From an uncultured Oscillibacter sp. (lineage in GTDB: Bacteria > Bacillota > Clostridia > Oscillospirales > Oscillospiraceae): a DNA stretch of 64,000 bases. The notes below the pieces were generated by a model. The model did no database searches and had not been told where the DNA came from. It worked only from the letters and a program-made list of their open reading frames with translations. The stretch is from the NCBI GenBank assembly GCA_910587875.1, contig CAJUOD010000005.1:1-64000 (forward strand), given 5' to 3'. Below are positions 43,270 to 51,724 of the stretch, piece by piece (position 1 is the stretch's first letter; each line of letters opens with the position of its first letter). Both the position numbers and the translations under genes were made by a program.

Positions 43270-45447
43270 ATGAAAGTCATCAAGAGGAACGGCACCGAGG
43301 TCTCGTTCGACATCACCAAAATCCTATCGGCCATCACCCGTGCCAACGAGAGCATCGACGCGGAAAAGCGCATGACCTCCACCCAGGTCCGGCGGATCGC
43401 GGAATCCGTGGAGCTGGCGTGTCAGGAGCTGGGCCGTTCCCCTTCCGTAGAGGAGATTCAGGACCTGGTGGAATACCAGATCATGGCCCACGGGGCCTTT
43501 GAGGTGGCGAAGAACTACGTCACCTACCGCTACACCCGCTCCCTGGTCCGCCGGAGCAACACCACGGACGACCGGATCCTGAGCCTCATCGAGTGCTGCA
43601 ACGAGGAGGCCAAGCAGGAAAACTCCAACAAAAACCCGGTGGTGAACTCCACCCAGCGGGACTACATGGCCGGCGAGGTCTCCCGGGACTTAAGCGAGCG
43701 GCTGCTGCTTCCCAAGGACATCGTGGAGGCCCACCAGGAGGGCATCATCCACTTCCACGACTCGGATTACTTCGCCCAGCACATGCACAACTGCGACCTG
43801 GTGAATCTGGAGGACATGCTCCAAAACGGCACCGTCATCACGGGGACCCTCATTGAGCGGCCCCACAGCTTCGCCACGGCCTGCAACATCGCCACCCAGA
43901 TCGTGGCCCAGGTGGCCTCCAACCAGTACGGCGGCCAGTCCATCTCCCTGGCCCACCTGGCCCCCTTCGTGGACGTGAGCCGGAAAAAGCTTCGGGTCAT
44001 CGTGGAGAAGGAGATGCGGGAGATCGGCGTCATTCTGGACGAGGACAGCCTCTCCAAGCTGGTGGAGACCCGCCTCCGGGAGGAGGTCCGGGGCGGCGTC
44101 CAGACCATCCAGTACCAGGTGCTGACCCTGCTGACCACCAACGGACAGGCTCCCTTCGTCACCGTCTTCATGTACCTGGGCGAGGCCAAAAACGAGCAGG
44201 AGCGCAAGGACCTGGCCCTCATCATCGAGGAGACCCTGGAGCAGCGCTACGAGGGCGTGAAAAACGAGGACGGCGTGTGGATCACCCCCGCCTTCCCCAA
44301 GCTCATCTACGTGCTGGAGGAGGACAACATCCGCGAGGACGCCCCCTACTGGTACCTCACCAAGCTGGCTGCCAAGTGCACCGCCAAGCGCATGGTCCCG
44401 GACTACATCTCCGAGAAGAAGATGCTGGAGCTGAAGGTGGACAAAAACGGCGAGGGCCACTGCTACACCTGCATGGGCTGCCGCAGCTTCCTGACGCCCT
44501 ACGTGGACCCGGAGACCGGGAAGCCCAAGTATTACGGGCGCTTCAACCAGGGCGTGGTCACCATCAACCTCCCCGACGTGGCCCTGAGCTCCGGCGGGAA
44601 CATTGAGAAATTCTGGGACATCTTCGACGAGCGGCTGGAGCTGTGCCACCGGGCCCTGATGTGCCGCCACGAGCGGCTGAAGGGCACGCCCTCCGACGTG
44701 GCCCCCATCCTGTGGCAGTACGGCGCCTGCGCCCGCCTCAAGAAGGGCGAGCCCATCGACAAGCTGCTCTACGGCGGCTACTCCACCATCTCCCTGGGCT
44801 ACGCGGGGCTCTATGAGTGCGTGAAATACATGACGGGCAAGAGCCACACGGACCCCGCCGCCACCCCCTTCGCCCTCCAGATCATGGAGACCATGAACGC
44901 CGCCTGCCGGAAGTGGAAGGCGGAGCACAACATCGATTTCAGCCTCTACGGGACCCCCCTGGAGTCCACCACCTATAAATTCGCCAAGTGCCTCCAGCGC
45001 CGTTTTGGCATCGTAGAGGGAATCAACGATAAGGGTTATATCACAAACTCCTACCACGTCCATGTGACGGAACCCATCAACGCCTTCGACAAGCTGAAAT
45101 TCGAGGCCCAGTTCCAGCACCTCTCCCCCGGCGGCGCCATCAGCTACGTGGAGGTGCCGGACATGCAGAATAACCTGGAGGCGGTGCTCCAGGTGATGAA
45201 ATTCATCTACGACAACATCATCTACGCCGAGCTGAACACGAAAAGCGACTACTGCCAGGTCTGCGGCTGGGACGGGGAAATCCAGATCGCCGAGGAAAAC
45301 GGCAAGCTGGTCTGGAAGTGCCCCAAGTGCGGCAACACGGACCAGGACAAGATGAATGTGGCCCGGCGGACCTGCGGCTACATCGGGACCCAGTACTGGA
45401 ACCAGGGCCGGACCCAGGAGATCCGGGACCGGGTGCTCCACCTGTAA
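43270..45447 (+). CDS. nrdD: Anaerobic ribonucleoside-triphosphate reductase
   Basis: A 725-residue class III ribonucleotide reductase that makes dNTPs without oxygen. The N-terminal ATP-cone (KVIKRNGTEVSFDITKI) gives allosteric control. The C-terminal zinc site (CQVCGWDG and CPKCGN) and the glycyl-radical loop (RRTCGYIGTQYWNQGR) are intact. The ribosome site GAGGGGGA precedes the ATG. Followed 6 bp later by its activase gene. Confidence 0.97.
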   Translation: MKVIKRNGTEVSFDITKILSAITRANESIDAEKRMTSTQVRRIAESVELACQELGRSPSVEEIQDLVEYQIMAHGAFEVAKNYVTYRYTRSLVRRSNTTDDRILSLIECCNEEAKQENSNKNPVVNSTQRDYMAGEVSRDLSERLLLPKDIVEAHQEGIIHFHDSDYFAQHMHNCDLVNLEDMLQNGTVITGTLIERPHSFATACNIATQIVAQVASNQYGGQSISLAHLAPFVDVSRKKLRVIVEKEMREIGVILDEDSLSKLVETRLREEVRGGVQTIQYQVLTLLTTNGQAPFVTVFMYLGEAKNEQERKDLALIIEETLEQRYEGVKNEDGVWITPAFPKLIYVLEEDNIREDAPYWYLTKLAAKCTAKRMVPDYISEKKMLELKVDKNGEGHCYTCMGCRSFLTPYVDPETGKPKYYGRFNQGVVTINLPDVALSSGGNIEKFWDIFDERLELCHRALMCRHERLKGTPSDVAPILWQYGACARLKKGEPIDKLLYGGYSTISLGYAGLYECVKYMTGKSHTDPAATPFALQIMETMNAACRKWKAEHNIDFSLYGTPLESTTYKFAKCLQRRFGIVEGINDKGYITNSYHVHVTEPINAFDKLKFEAQFQHLSPGGAISYVEVPDMQNNLEAVLQVMKFIYDNIIYAELNTKSDYCQVCGWDGEIQIAEENGKLVWKCPKCGNTDQDKMNVARRTCGYIGTQYWNQGRTQEIRDRVLHL

Positions 45448-45453
45448 GCCGCC

Positions 45454-45981
45454 ATGTACTACGGCGAAATCAAGGACTGCGACATCGCCAACGGGGAAGG
45501 CGTCCGGGTGAGCCTCTTCGTCTCGGGGTGCACGAACCACTGCGAGCACTGCTTCCAGCCCCAGACCTGGGATTTCGAGTACGGACAGCCCTTCACGGAG
45601 GAGACGGAGGCGCATATCCTCTCCCTGCTGGCCCCCAGCTATGTCAACGGATTGTCCCTCCTGGGCGGCGAGCCCTTCGAGCCCAAGAACCAGCGTGTGC
45701 TGCTCCCCTTCCTCCGGCGGGTCAAGGCCGCCTACCCGGAAAAAACCATCTGGGCCTTCAGCGGCTTTACCTACGAGGAGCTGCTGTCCGAGGGGAGCTA
45801 TGCCCGCTGCGAGGCCACGGACGGGATCCTGTCCCTGCTGGACGTGCTGGTGGACGGCCGCTTCGTGGAGGCCCTGCACGACATTTCCCTCCGCTTCCGG
45901 GGCAGCTCCAACCAGCGCCTCATCGACTTGAACGCCACCCGGGAGACGGGGCGGATCGTCCTCCTGCCGGACCGGCGATAA
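45454..45981 (+). CDS. nrdG: Anaerobic ribonucleotide reductase activating protein (radical SAM)
   Basis: A 175-residue radical SAM enzyme that generates the glycyl radical on NrdD. The cluster motif is CTNHCEHC; GLSLLGGEPF contacts S-adenosylmethionine. Length is normal for NrdG. A terminator follows. Confidence 0.96.
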   Translation: MYYGEIKDCDIANGEGVRVSLFVSGCTNHCEHCFQPQTWDFEYGQPFTEETEAHILSLLAPSYVNGLSLLGGEPFEPKNQRVLLPFLRRVKAAYPEKTIWAFSGFTYEELLSEGSYARCEATDGILSLLDVLVDGRFVEALHDISLRFRGSSNQRLIDLNATRETGRIVLLPDRR

Positions 45982-46002
45982 GTTCAAATTTCAATCAAAG
46001 GG

Positions 46003-46024
46003 AAAAGCGGCGAAAGCCGCTTTT
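46003..46024 (+). terminator. Terminator of nrdDG
   Basis: Perfect 9-bp stem AAAAGCGGC / GCCGCTTTT with a GAAA tetraloop; the T tract is part of the stem. It lies 21 bp after nrdG. Confidence 0.88.
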
Positions 46025-46045
46025 CTATCTAGTGGAGGTCATTTT

Positions 46046-46504
46046 ATGGTAACAATGGCACAGCGCCTGGAGGCGCTCCGGGTGGAGCGCGGCCTCAGCC
46101 GCCCCGCCCTCTCCGCTGCCCTGGGCTTCCCCAAGACGGCCATGGAGAAGTTCGAGACCGGGCGGCAGACGCCCACCCAGGACCAGCAGCGGAAGCTGGC
46201 GGACTACTTCGGCGTCACCCTGCCCTATCTCCGGGGCGAGAGCGACGACCCGGCGGAGGGGGACAGCTGGCTGTCCGGCAATGTCCCGGCGGAGGAGCCG
46301 GTTCCCCGTGCCCCGGCGGCCCCGTCCGTGCAGAAAAAGCCCCGCCCGGCGGCGGTGCAGGAGGACGGCGCGGTCTTCGGCGCGCTGCTGAAAAGCCCCT
46401 CCTTCCAGGCCATGATGCGGGCCGCCGCCTTGGAGGCCCTCCGCTCCCCCGAGGGGCAGGAGCTCCTGGCCAAGGCCGTCCGGCGGGAGCTGGGGCGGAG
46501 GTAA
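46046..46504 (+). CDS. XRE-family HTH protein with a C-terminal extension
   Basis: A 152-residue protein. The N-terminal Cro/CI-type domain (LEALRVERGLSRPALSAALGFPKTAMEKFETGR, then LADYFGVTLPYLRG) is followed by a proline/alanine-rich linker (about 70-105) and a C-terminal helical part (SPSFQAMMRAAALEALRSP). It sits between the nrdDG terminator and the unrecognised gene pair. Target unknown. Confidence 0.85.
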   Translation: MVTMAQRLEALRVERGLSRPALSAALGFPKTAMEKFETGRQTPTQDQQRKLADYFGVTLPYLRGESDDPAEGDSWLSGNVPAEEPVPRAPAAPSVQKKPRPAAVQEDGAVFGALLKSPSFQAMMRAAALEALRSPEGQELLAKAVRRELGRR

Positions 46505-46613
46505 CGGGAGAATCCGCCCCCGCCGTACGCCGAACCTTAATTTTTTCCTAAAAATGCCGACGTAAAAAGAAAGAGGAATCGCTTCTCATACGGCTTAGAC
46601 AGGAGGTACTCCC

Positions 46614-47051
46614 ATGACTATCACGCAGATGGTGCAGAACCGGCAGCAGCAGCGAATCGGCGAGCTGGCCCAAAGGACCCAGGGGAAGCCCCATGTCAAC
46701 CCCTACGGCACCCCCGGCATGAGCCTGAATGGCGCGGGAGACTACCGGAAAATGGTCCCCGTGGACGAGGGCGTCGTCCAGCAGGTCAAGCAGCTGGCTT
46801 TCGAGCATATGAAAACCGGCTATGGGGTCAGCGACGGGGAGGATATCAGCAAGGTCATCCGGGACTACACCATGTCCCTGGCGCCGGAGAAGCGTCTCAG
46901 CGCCTCCTGGACGCTGAACGAGATCTTCCACAGCGAGGCCGTCCGGCTGGGCGAGTTCGTCCATCAGCAGGACCCCGGCTGGGACTGGGGCAAGTCCTTT
47001 GACACCGGCATTCTGGACGGCTACCGGCAGGGCATGGACACTGTGGTGTAA
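46614..47051 (+). CDS. Unrecognised 145-residue protein
   Basis: I do not recognise a family. The protein is hydrophilic, without signal peptide or membrane segment. It starts MTITQMVQNRQQQRI and ends in a WDWGKSFDTGILDGYRQG stretch; the N-terminal part is polar and Gly/Pro-containing and the C-terminal half mostly helical. A strong ribosome site (ACAGGAGG) precedes the ATG. The next gene starts 14 bp later, so the two are probably one operon. The 109 bp upstream contain an AT-rich patch with a possible motility-sigma-like promoter (TTAA at 46537-46540, 16 bp, CCGACGTA at 46557). Confidence 0.7.
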   Translation: MTITQMVQNRQQQRIGELAQRTQGKPHVNPYGTPGMSLNGAGDYRKMVPVDEGVVQQVKQLAFEHMKTGYGVSDGEDISKVIRDYTMSLAPEKRLSASWTLNEIFHSEAVRLGEFVHQQDPGWDWGKSFDTGILDGYRQGMDTVV

Positions 47052-47065
47052 AGGAGGCGGCTGCG

Positions 47066-48562
47066 GTGGATATTTCAAATTGGGTAAGCGCCCATAACCT
47101 CTCCAATCAAATCACCACCGGCGCGCCTCAGGCGGGCTTTCGCTGTGACCCCAGCGCCGCAGTGCGCTCCGCCGGCAGGGATGTGACCCCCGGCACGGAC
47201 ATCAGCGGCGTTGGGACGCTGAAAAGCATTGACGAAGCCGCCCGGCAGGGCTACCGCGAGGATTACTCCATCCGGGACGCGGCGGACGCCCTCTGGAGGA
47301 AGGAGACCCAGACCTTCAACCTAAAGGACTTGGACGACCCGGAGAAGTCCAAGGAATTTCTGGAAAACTGGCGCATTCAGGCCCGGTGGGACCTGGGCAT
47401 TCAGGGCGGCGGCCCTACGAAGGAGGAAGTCCTCAGCGCCTATATCCAGGACCTGCGGCAAAACGGCCTGGACGGCTCGGTGGACTGGAACGGCCTGACC
47501 CATGAGCTGAAGGCGTTTCAGGCCACCTCCCCGGAGGAGCTGGAGGACGGGCTGAACTATATGGCCTCCCGCTACGTGGCGGCACTGGATAAGCTGGAGC
47601 GCAATTTCAGCGGCGAGGAGCTGGCCGCTCAGCGGGCCAAGCTGGAGGAGATCTATCAGGCCGGAAAGGCCGGGATGATCGACGGCTACACAGAGCTTTT
47701 GCAGGATAATCTGGGCATCCCGGACAGCGGCGCCCAGGCGGTCCGGGACAGCCTTTCCTCCATCCTCGCGGAGAAGGAGGAGGCTTACCGGGGCGCGCTG
47801 AAGCAGGTCCACGAGGCCGTGGCCCAAACCGGCCCCGACAGCGTGTGGCTGAAGAACCATGACGCCTACATCGCCTCCCAGCTCCGGGCGGCGGGCGGCG
47901 CGGAGGGCCGGAGCGAAGCCCGGTATTCCGTCCAGGACCTGACCGCCGCCGGAAAAATCGCCCAGGACTATCGGACGGAGATTGACGGCGCGTCCTCCTG
48001 CGGGCGGAACGAAACAACGCTGGCCCTGAACCTGTCCATGGCGGACATGAAGGCGGAGGCTATGATCTCCAAGGGGCTGGTGGGCAAAGACATGGCGGCC
48101 CTGCTCCGGGGCAGCCGCACCCAGGGACACGAGAACGCCCTTGCCGCTTTGAATCAGGCCCTTGCCCAGCGGGAGAGCCGCCGGGCCGCCGGGGAGCCCA
48201 AAGGGACCTACGCCCCGGTGGACAGCGCGGTATTCCGGGGGATTTACGACGCCGTCATGAGCGCCTACCGGCAGAACGGCGGCGACGGGGCCAAGGCAAT
48301 CCAGGCCGGGGTCTCCGCCGGGGAGAAGCTGACCGCCCAGGCCGCTGCCAGGGCTCCAAAAGCCGCCCGCTGGGGCGTCAGCATGAAACACTATTTACAG
48401 GAGTTCTACAAGGCCCCGGAGGAGCAGGAGGTCACGCTCCTGGGCCTGCAGATCAAGTATCTGACGAATGCGAAGCCCAGGACCTCCGCCTACCAGAAGT
48501 ACGTTAACAGCTGGCAGGATTTTCTCGCCTCCATCGGCGGCGGGGTGGATATACGGGCTTAA
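47066..48562 (+). CDS. Unrecognised 498-residue helical protein
   Basis: I do not recognise a family. No signal peptide or membrane span is visible; long helical stretches with heptad-like spacing occur around residues 140-250 and 340-430. The start MDISNWVSAHNLSNQI and many Gln/Ala/Asp-rich helices give it the look of leaderless export substrates or phage/flagellum-associated rods, but that is only an impression. The start is a GTG behind AAGGAGG, and the coding frame fills the space between the 145-residue gene and the hsd locus. Confidence 0.7.
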   Translation: MDISNWVSAHNLSNQITTGAPQAGFRCDPSAAVRSAGRDVTPGTDISGVGTLKSIDEAARQGYREDYSIRDAADALWRKETQTFNLKDLDDPEKSKEFLENWRIQARWDLGIQGGGPTKEEVLSAYIQDLRQNGLDGSVDWNGLTHELKAFQATSPEELEDGLNYMASRYVAALDKLERNFSGEELAAQRAKLEEIYQAGKAGMIDGYTELLQDNLGIPDSGAQAVRDSLSSILAEKEEAYRGALKQVHEAVAQTGPDSVWLKNHDAYIASQLRAAGGAEGRSEARYSVQDLTAAGKIAQDYRTEIDGASSCGRNETTLALNLSMADMKAEAMISKGLVGKDMAALLRGSRTQGHENALAALNQALAQRESRRAAGEPKGTYAPVDSAVFRGIYDAVMSAYRQNGGDGAKAIQAGVSAGEKLTAQAAARAPKAARWGVSMKHYLQEFYKAPEEQEVTLLGLQIKYLTNAKPRTSAYQKYVNSWQDFLASIGGGVDIRA

Positions 48563-48588
48563 GCAGCCGGGCAGCATACTTACGGTAA

Positions 48589-48626
48589 AAGCCGCCGTGT
48601 CACGGGAGAAGGTGACACGGCGGCTT
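48589..48626. repeat. Perfect 15-bp inverted repeat before the hsd locus
   Basis: Arms AAGCCGCCGTGTCAC (48589-48603) and its complement (48612-48626) with an 8-base spacer. No U tract follows on the plus strand, while the minus strand has only TTTT. It lies between the unrecognised pair and hsdM. It may terminate the upstream operon, act in a leader RNA, or serve as a protein-binding site. Confidence 0.65.
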
Positions 48627-48677
48627 GCGCCAGGGGCGGCGGCAACCCGCCCATACTTAAAAAGGGAGAGAAGCGCC

Positions 48678-50168
48678 ATGCTGACAGGAGAACTGAAAAA
48701 CAAAATTAACGCCCTCTGGGAGATTTTCTGGACCGGCGGCATCACAAACCCCCTGGACGTGGTGGAGCAGATGACCTATTTGATGTTCATCCACGATCTG
48801 GACGAGACGGACAACCTCCGGGCCAAGGAGAGCGCCATGCTGGGCCTGCCCTATGAGAGCGTCTTCGGCCGGGAGGTCCAAATCGGCGGGCGGGCCATCC
48901 CCGGCGATCAGCTTAAGTGGTCCACGTTCCACGACTTCCCCGCCGGGCAGATGTACAGTCTCATGCAGGAGTGGGTCTTCCCCTTCATCAAGACCCTCCA
49001 CGCCGACAAGGGAAGCGCCTACGCCAAATACATGGACGACGCCATTTTCAAAATCCCCACCCCCCTGATGCTGGACAAGGTGGTCACGGCCCTGGACGGC
49101 ATCTACGACCAGATGGGCCACGAGGGCGACGTCCGGGGCGACGTGTACGAATACCTGCTGTCCAAGCTCTCCACCGCCGGGGTCAACGGCCAGTTCCGCA
49201 CGCCCCGGCATATCATCCAGATGATGGTGGAGCTGACGGACCCCACCCCGGAGGATGTGATCTGCGACCCGGCCTGCGGCACGGCGGGCTTCCTGGTGGC
49301 GGCGGGCGAGTACCTCCGGGAGCGCCGGAAGGAGGAGGTCTTCTTCAACCGGGAAAACAAGGACCACTATATGAACCGCATGTTCCACGGCTTCGACATG
49401 GACCGGACCATGCTCCGCATCGGGGCCATGAACATGATGGCCCACGGGGTGGACAACCCCGCCATTGAGTACCGGGACAGCCTCAGCGACCAGAACCCGG
49501 ACCGGGAGGCCTACTCCCTCATCCTGGCCAACCCCCCCTTCAAGGGCAGCCTGGACGCGGACATCGTGTCCGCCGACCTGCTGAAGACCTGCAAGACCAA
49601 GAAGACGGAGCTGCTGTTCCTGGCCCTGTTTTTGAAGATGCTGCGGACCGGCGGGCGCGGCGCCGTCATCGTGCCCGACGGCGTGCTCTTCGGGTCCTCC
49701 AAGGCCCACAGGGACATCCGAAAGGAGCTGGTGGAGAACCACCGGCTGGAGGCCGTCATCTCCATGCCCTCCGGCGTCTTCAAGCCCTACGCCGGGGTGT
49801 CCACCGGCGTGCTGGTCTTCACCAAGACGGGCCACGGCGGGACGGACAAGGTCTGGTTCTACGACATGAGGGCCGACGGGTTCAGCCTGGACGACAAGCG
49901 GACCCCCGTGGCGGAGAACGATATTCCGGACATCGTGGCCCGGTTCCGGGACCTGGCGGCGGAGAAGAGCCGGGAGCGGACGGAGCAGTCCTTCCTGGTG
50001 CCCAGGGCGGAGATTGCGGAAAATGGGTACGACCTCTCTATCAACAAGTACAAAAAGACGGAGTATGTCCCGGTGGAGTACCCTCCCACCAGCGAGATCT
50101 TCGCCGAGCTCCGGGAGCTGGAAGCGCAGATCCAGAAGGGGCTGGAGGAGCTGGAGGGGATGGTTTGA
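48678..50168 (+). CDS. hsdM: Type I restriction-modification methyltransferase subunit (copy 1)
   Basis: A 496-residue HsdM adenine methyltransferase. The helical N-terminal domain (LKNKINALWEIFWTGG) precedes the SAM motif (ICDPACGTAGFLVAAGEYL) and the catalytic NPPF (LILANPPFKGSLDAD). It forms the modification core with HsdS and restricts with HsdR. The ATG at 48678 follows AAAGGGAGAG. Its TGA overlaps the hsdS start by one base. A second, closely similar hsdM is at 58144. Confidence 0.96.
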   Translation: MLTGELKNKINALWEIFWTGGITNPLDVVEQMTYLMFIHDLDETDNLRAKESAMLGLPYESVFGREVQIGGRAIPGDQLKWSTFHDFPAGQMYSLMQEWVFPFIKTLHADKGSAYAKYMDDAIFKIPTPLMLDKVVTALDGIYDQMGHEGDVRGDVYEYLLSKLSTAGVNGQFRTPRHIIQMMVELTDPTPEDVICDPACGTAGFLVAAGEYLRERRKEEVFFNRENKDHYMNRMFHGFDMDRTMLRIGAMNMMAHGVDNPAIEYRDSLSDQNPDREAYSLILANPPFKGSLDADIVSADLLKTCKTKKTELLFLALFLKMLRTGGRGAVIVPDGVLFGSSKAHRDIRKELVENHRLEAVISMPSGVFKPYAGVSTGVLVFTKTGHGGTDKVWFYDMRADGFSLDDKRTPVAENDIPDIVARFRDLAAEKSRERTEQSFLVPRAEIAENGYDLSINKYKKTEYVPVEYPPTSEIFAELRELEAQIQKGLEELEGMV

Positions 50169-51340
50169 TGGCGAGGCTGGGAGACACTTTTGTACTGATT
50201 AGAAATGGGGCATCAATCAAGCAAACCGAAGGCTCAGGCGGGATTCCAATCACAAGAATCGAAACAATATCCGATCGTCAAGTGAATAGAACTAAATTCG
50301 GATATGCGGGAATCTTCAATATTCAGAAGTTTAGTGACTACATCCTTCAAGATAATGACATCTTAATGTCACATATCAACAGTGAGAAACACCTTGGAAA
50401 AGCTGCTATCTACCAAAAGCAAGGTGATGAGCAGATAATTCATGGGATGAACTTGCTAATGCTACGAGCAAATTTTCAGGTAATATGGCCCAAGTATGCC
50501 CTATATTATTTTGAAACTCCATTTTTCCAGCAACAAATAACGAAGATCACAAGAAAATCCGTAAATCAGGCAAGTTTTACTGTGACATCATTAAAAGAAA
50601 TAAGCATTCCTCTTCCACCAATAGAAAAACAGCAAAATATAGCTAGGTTATTAGATAAGCTTACTGATTTGATTTTTTCCCGCAAGCAACAACTTGCCAA
50701 ACTGGACGAGCTGGTCAAGGTGCGGTTTATGGAGATGTTTGAAGGAAAAAACTACCCCTTAGTGTGTATCTCTGATGTTGTCGACAGAAATATTTTACCT
50801 GCAAAAAAGAAATTTATATTTTCAGATATAATTAAATATGTAGACATATCGTCAATTGACAATCAGCGCAACGTTATGACTGGATTTACAGAATACGTGT
50901 TTTCAAGCGCGCCCTCCAGAGCACAGCAATGTATCAAAGAGGGAGACATTTTAATTTCTACCGTTCGGCCAAACCTTAGAAACATTGCTCAAAACTATTT
51001 TAAAGATTTTAACATGGTGGCATCCAGTGGATTTTGTGTGTTGAGGCCAAAGCTTTGCTGTTCATCTTACCTGCGGGCAGCTGTATTATCCGATGAGTTT
51101 ACGGATGCCATGACAAAAGTGACAACTGGCGCAAATTACCCCGCAATAAAAAGCTCAGATGTATTAGGGTATAAAATCCCACTTGCGCCTGACCATATGC
51201 AGCAGGATTTTGACGATTTTAGCATAAAAATTGACGAGTTCAGATTGACAATCCAGCAGAGCTTGGATAAACTGGAAATACTGAAAAAATCGCTGATGCA
51301 GGAGTATTTTGGAGGTGAAGGAGAACATGCAAAGCTCTGA
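50168..51340 (+). CDS. hsdS: Type I restriction-modification specificity subunit (copy 1)
   Basis: A 390-residue HsdS with two target-recognition domains and conserved spacers. The central spacer is LDKLTDLIFSRKQQLAKLDELVKVRFMEMFEG (about 170-200) and the C-terminal one ends LDKLEILKKSLMQEYFG. Both recognition halves (about 50200-50680 and 50745-51240) are clearly more AT-rich than hsdM and hsdR around them, as is common for horizontally exchanged recognition domains. Starts with MARLGDTF, like the other two hsdS copies here. Confidence 0.94.
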   Translation: MARLGDTFVLIRNGASIKQTEGSGGIPITRIETISDRQVNRTKFGYAGIFNIQKFSDYILQDNDILMSHINSEKHLGKAAIYQKQGDEQIIHGMNLLMLRANFQVIWPKYALYYFETPFFQQQITKITRKSVNQASFTVTSLKEISIPLPPIEKQQNIARLLDKLTDLIFSRKQQLAKLDELVKVRFMEMFEGKNYPLVCISDVVDRNILPAKKKFIFSDIIKYVDISSIDNQRNVMTGFTEYVFSSAPSRAQQCIKEGDILISTVRPNLRNIAQNYFKDFNMVASSGFCVLRPKLCCSSYLRAAVLSDEFTDAMTKVTTGANYPAIKSSDVLGYKIPLAPDHMQQDFDDFSIKIDEFRLTIQQSLDKLEILKKSLMQEYFGGEGEHAKL

Positions 51341-51701
51341 ATTTAAATCGCGCTTGCTTGAACTGTTCGCGGAGCCGGTGGACGGCGTCGCATATGAGGA
51401 AAAGATCAGGCTGATTGAAAAATATCTGGTCGAATATCAAAAAAAGACCGATGACCAGAGGGACAGGCCAAACCACAGAAAACCCTGGACCGATCAGGAG
51501 CTGCGTATTGTCCTGCGGGATGCTCCCACCATGCGCAATTGCGTAAAATACGCCAACCTGTTTGGAAGAGGCTACGGGAGCATTGAGCAAATCTACCGGT
51601 GGGCGTCAACGACCGACCAGGAAGTCAAAACAAAACGGCCGGACGATGCGTTTGTCGCCCATGTAAAACGAATCGCCAAGGAGTTAGGCTGGAGAGCCTA
51701 A
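51327..51701 (+). CDS. Small SANT/Myb-like protein inside the type I R-M operon
   Basis: A 124-residue protein that I cannot place in a named family. A tryptophan-containing three-helix stretch (KPWTDQELRIVLRDAP to SIEQIYRWAST, about residues 52-96) has the spacing of a SANT/Myb-like or HTH DNA-binding fold. A C-terminal helix follows (FVAHVKRIAKELGW). The ATG at 51327 follows AAGGAGAAC and overlaps hsdS by 14 bp, and hsdR starts 24 bp later, so it is part of the operon. It could be a regulator or an accessory of the R-M complex. Confidence 0.65.
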   Translation: MQSSEFKSRLLELFAEPVDGVAYEEKIRLIEKYLVEYQKKTDDQRDRPNHRKPWTDQELRIVLRDAPTMRNCVKYANLFGRGYGSIEQIYRWASTTDQEVKTKRPDDAFVAHVKRIAKELGWRA

Positions 51702-51724
51702 CCCCGCAACAGTGAGGTAACGCC

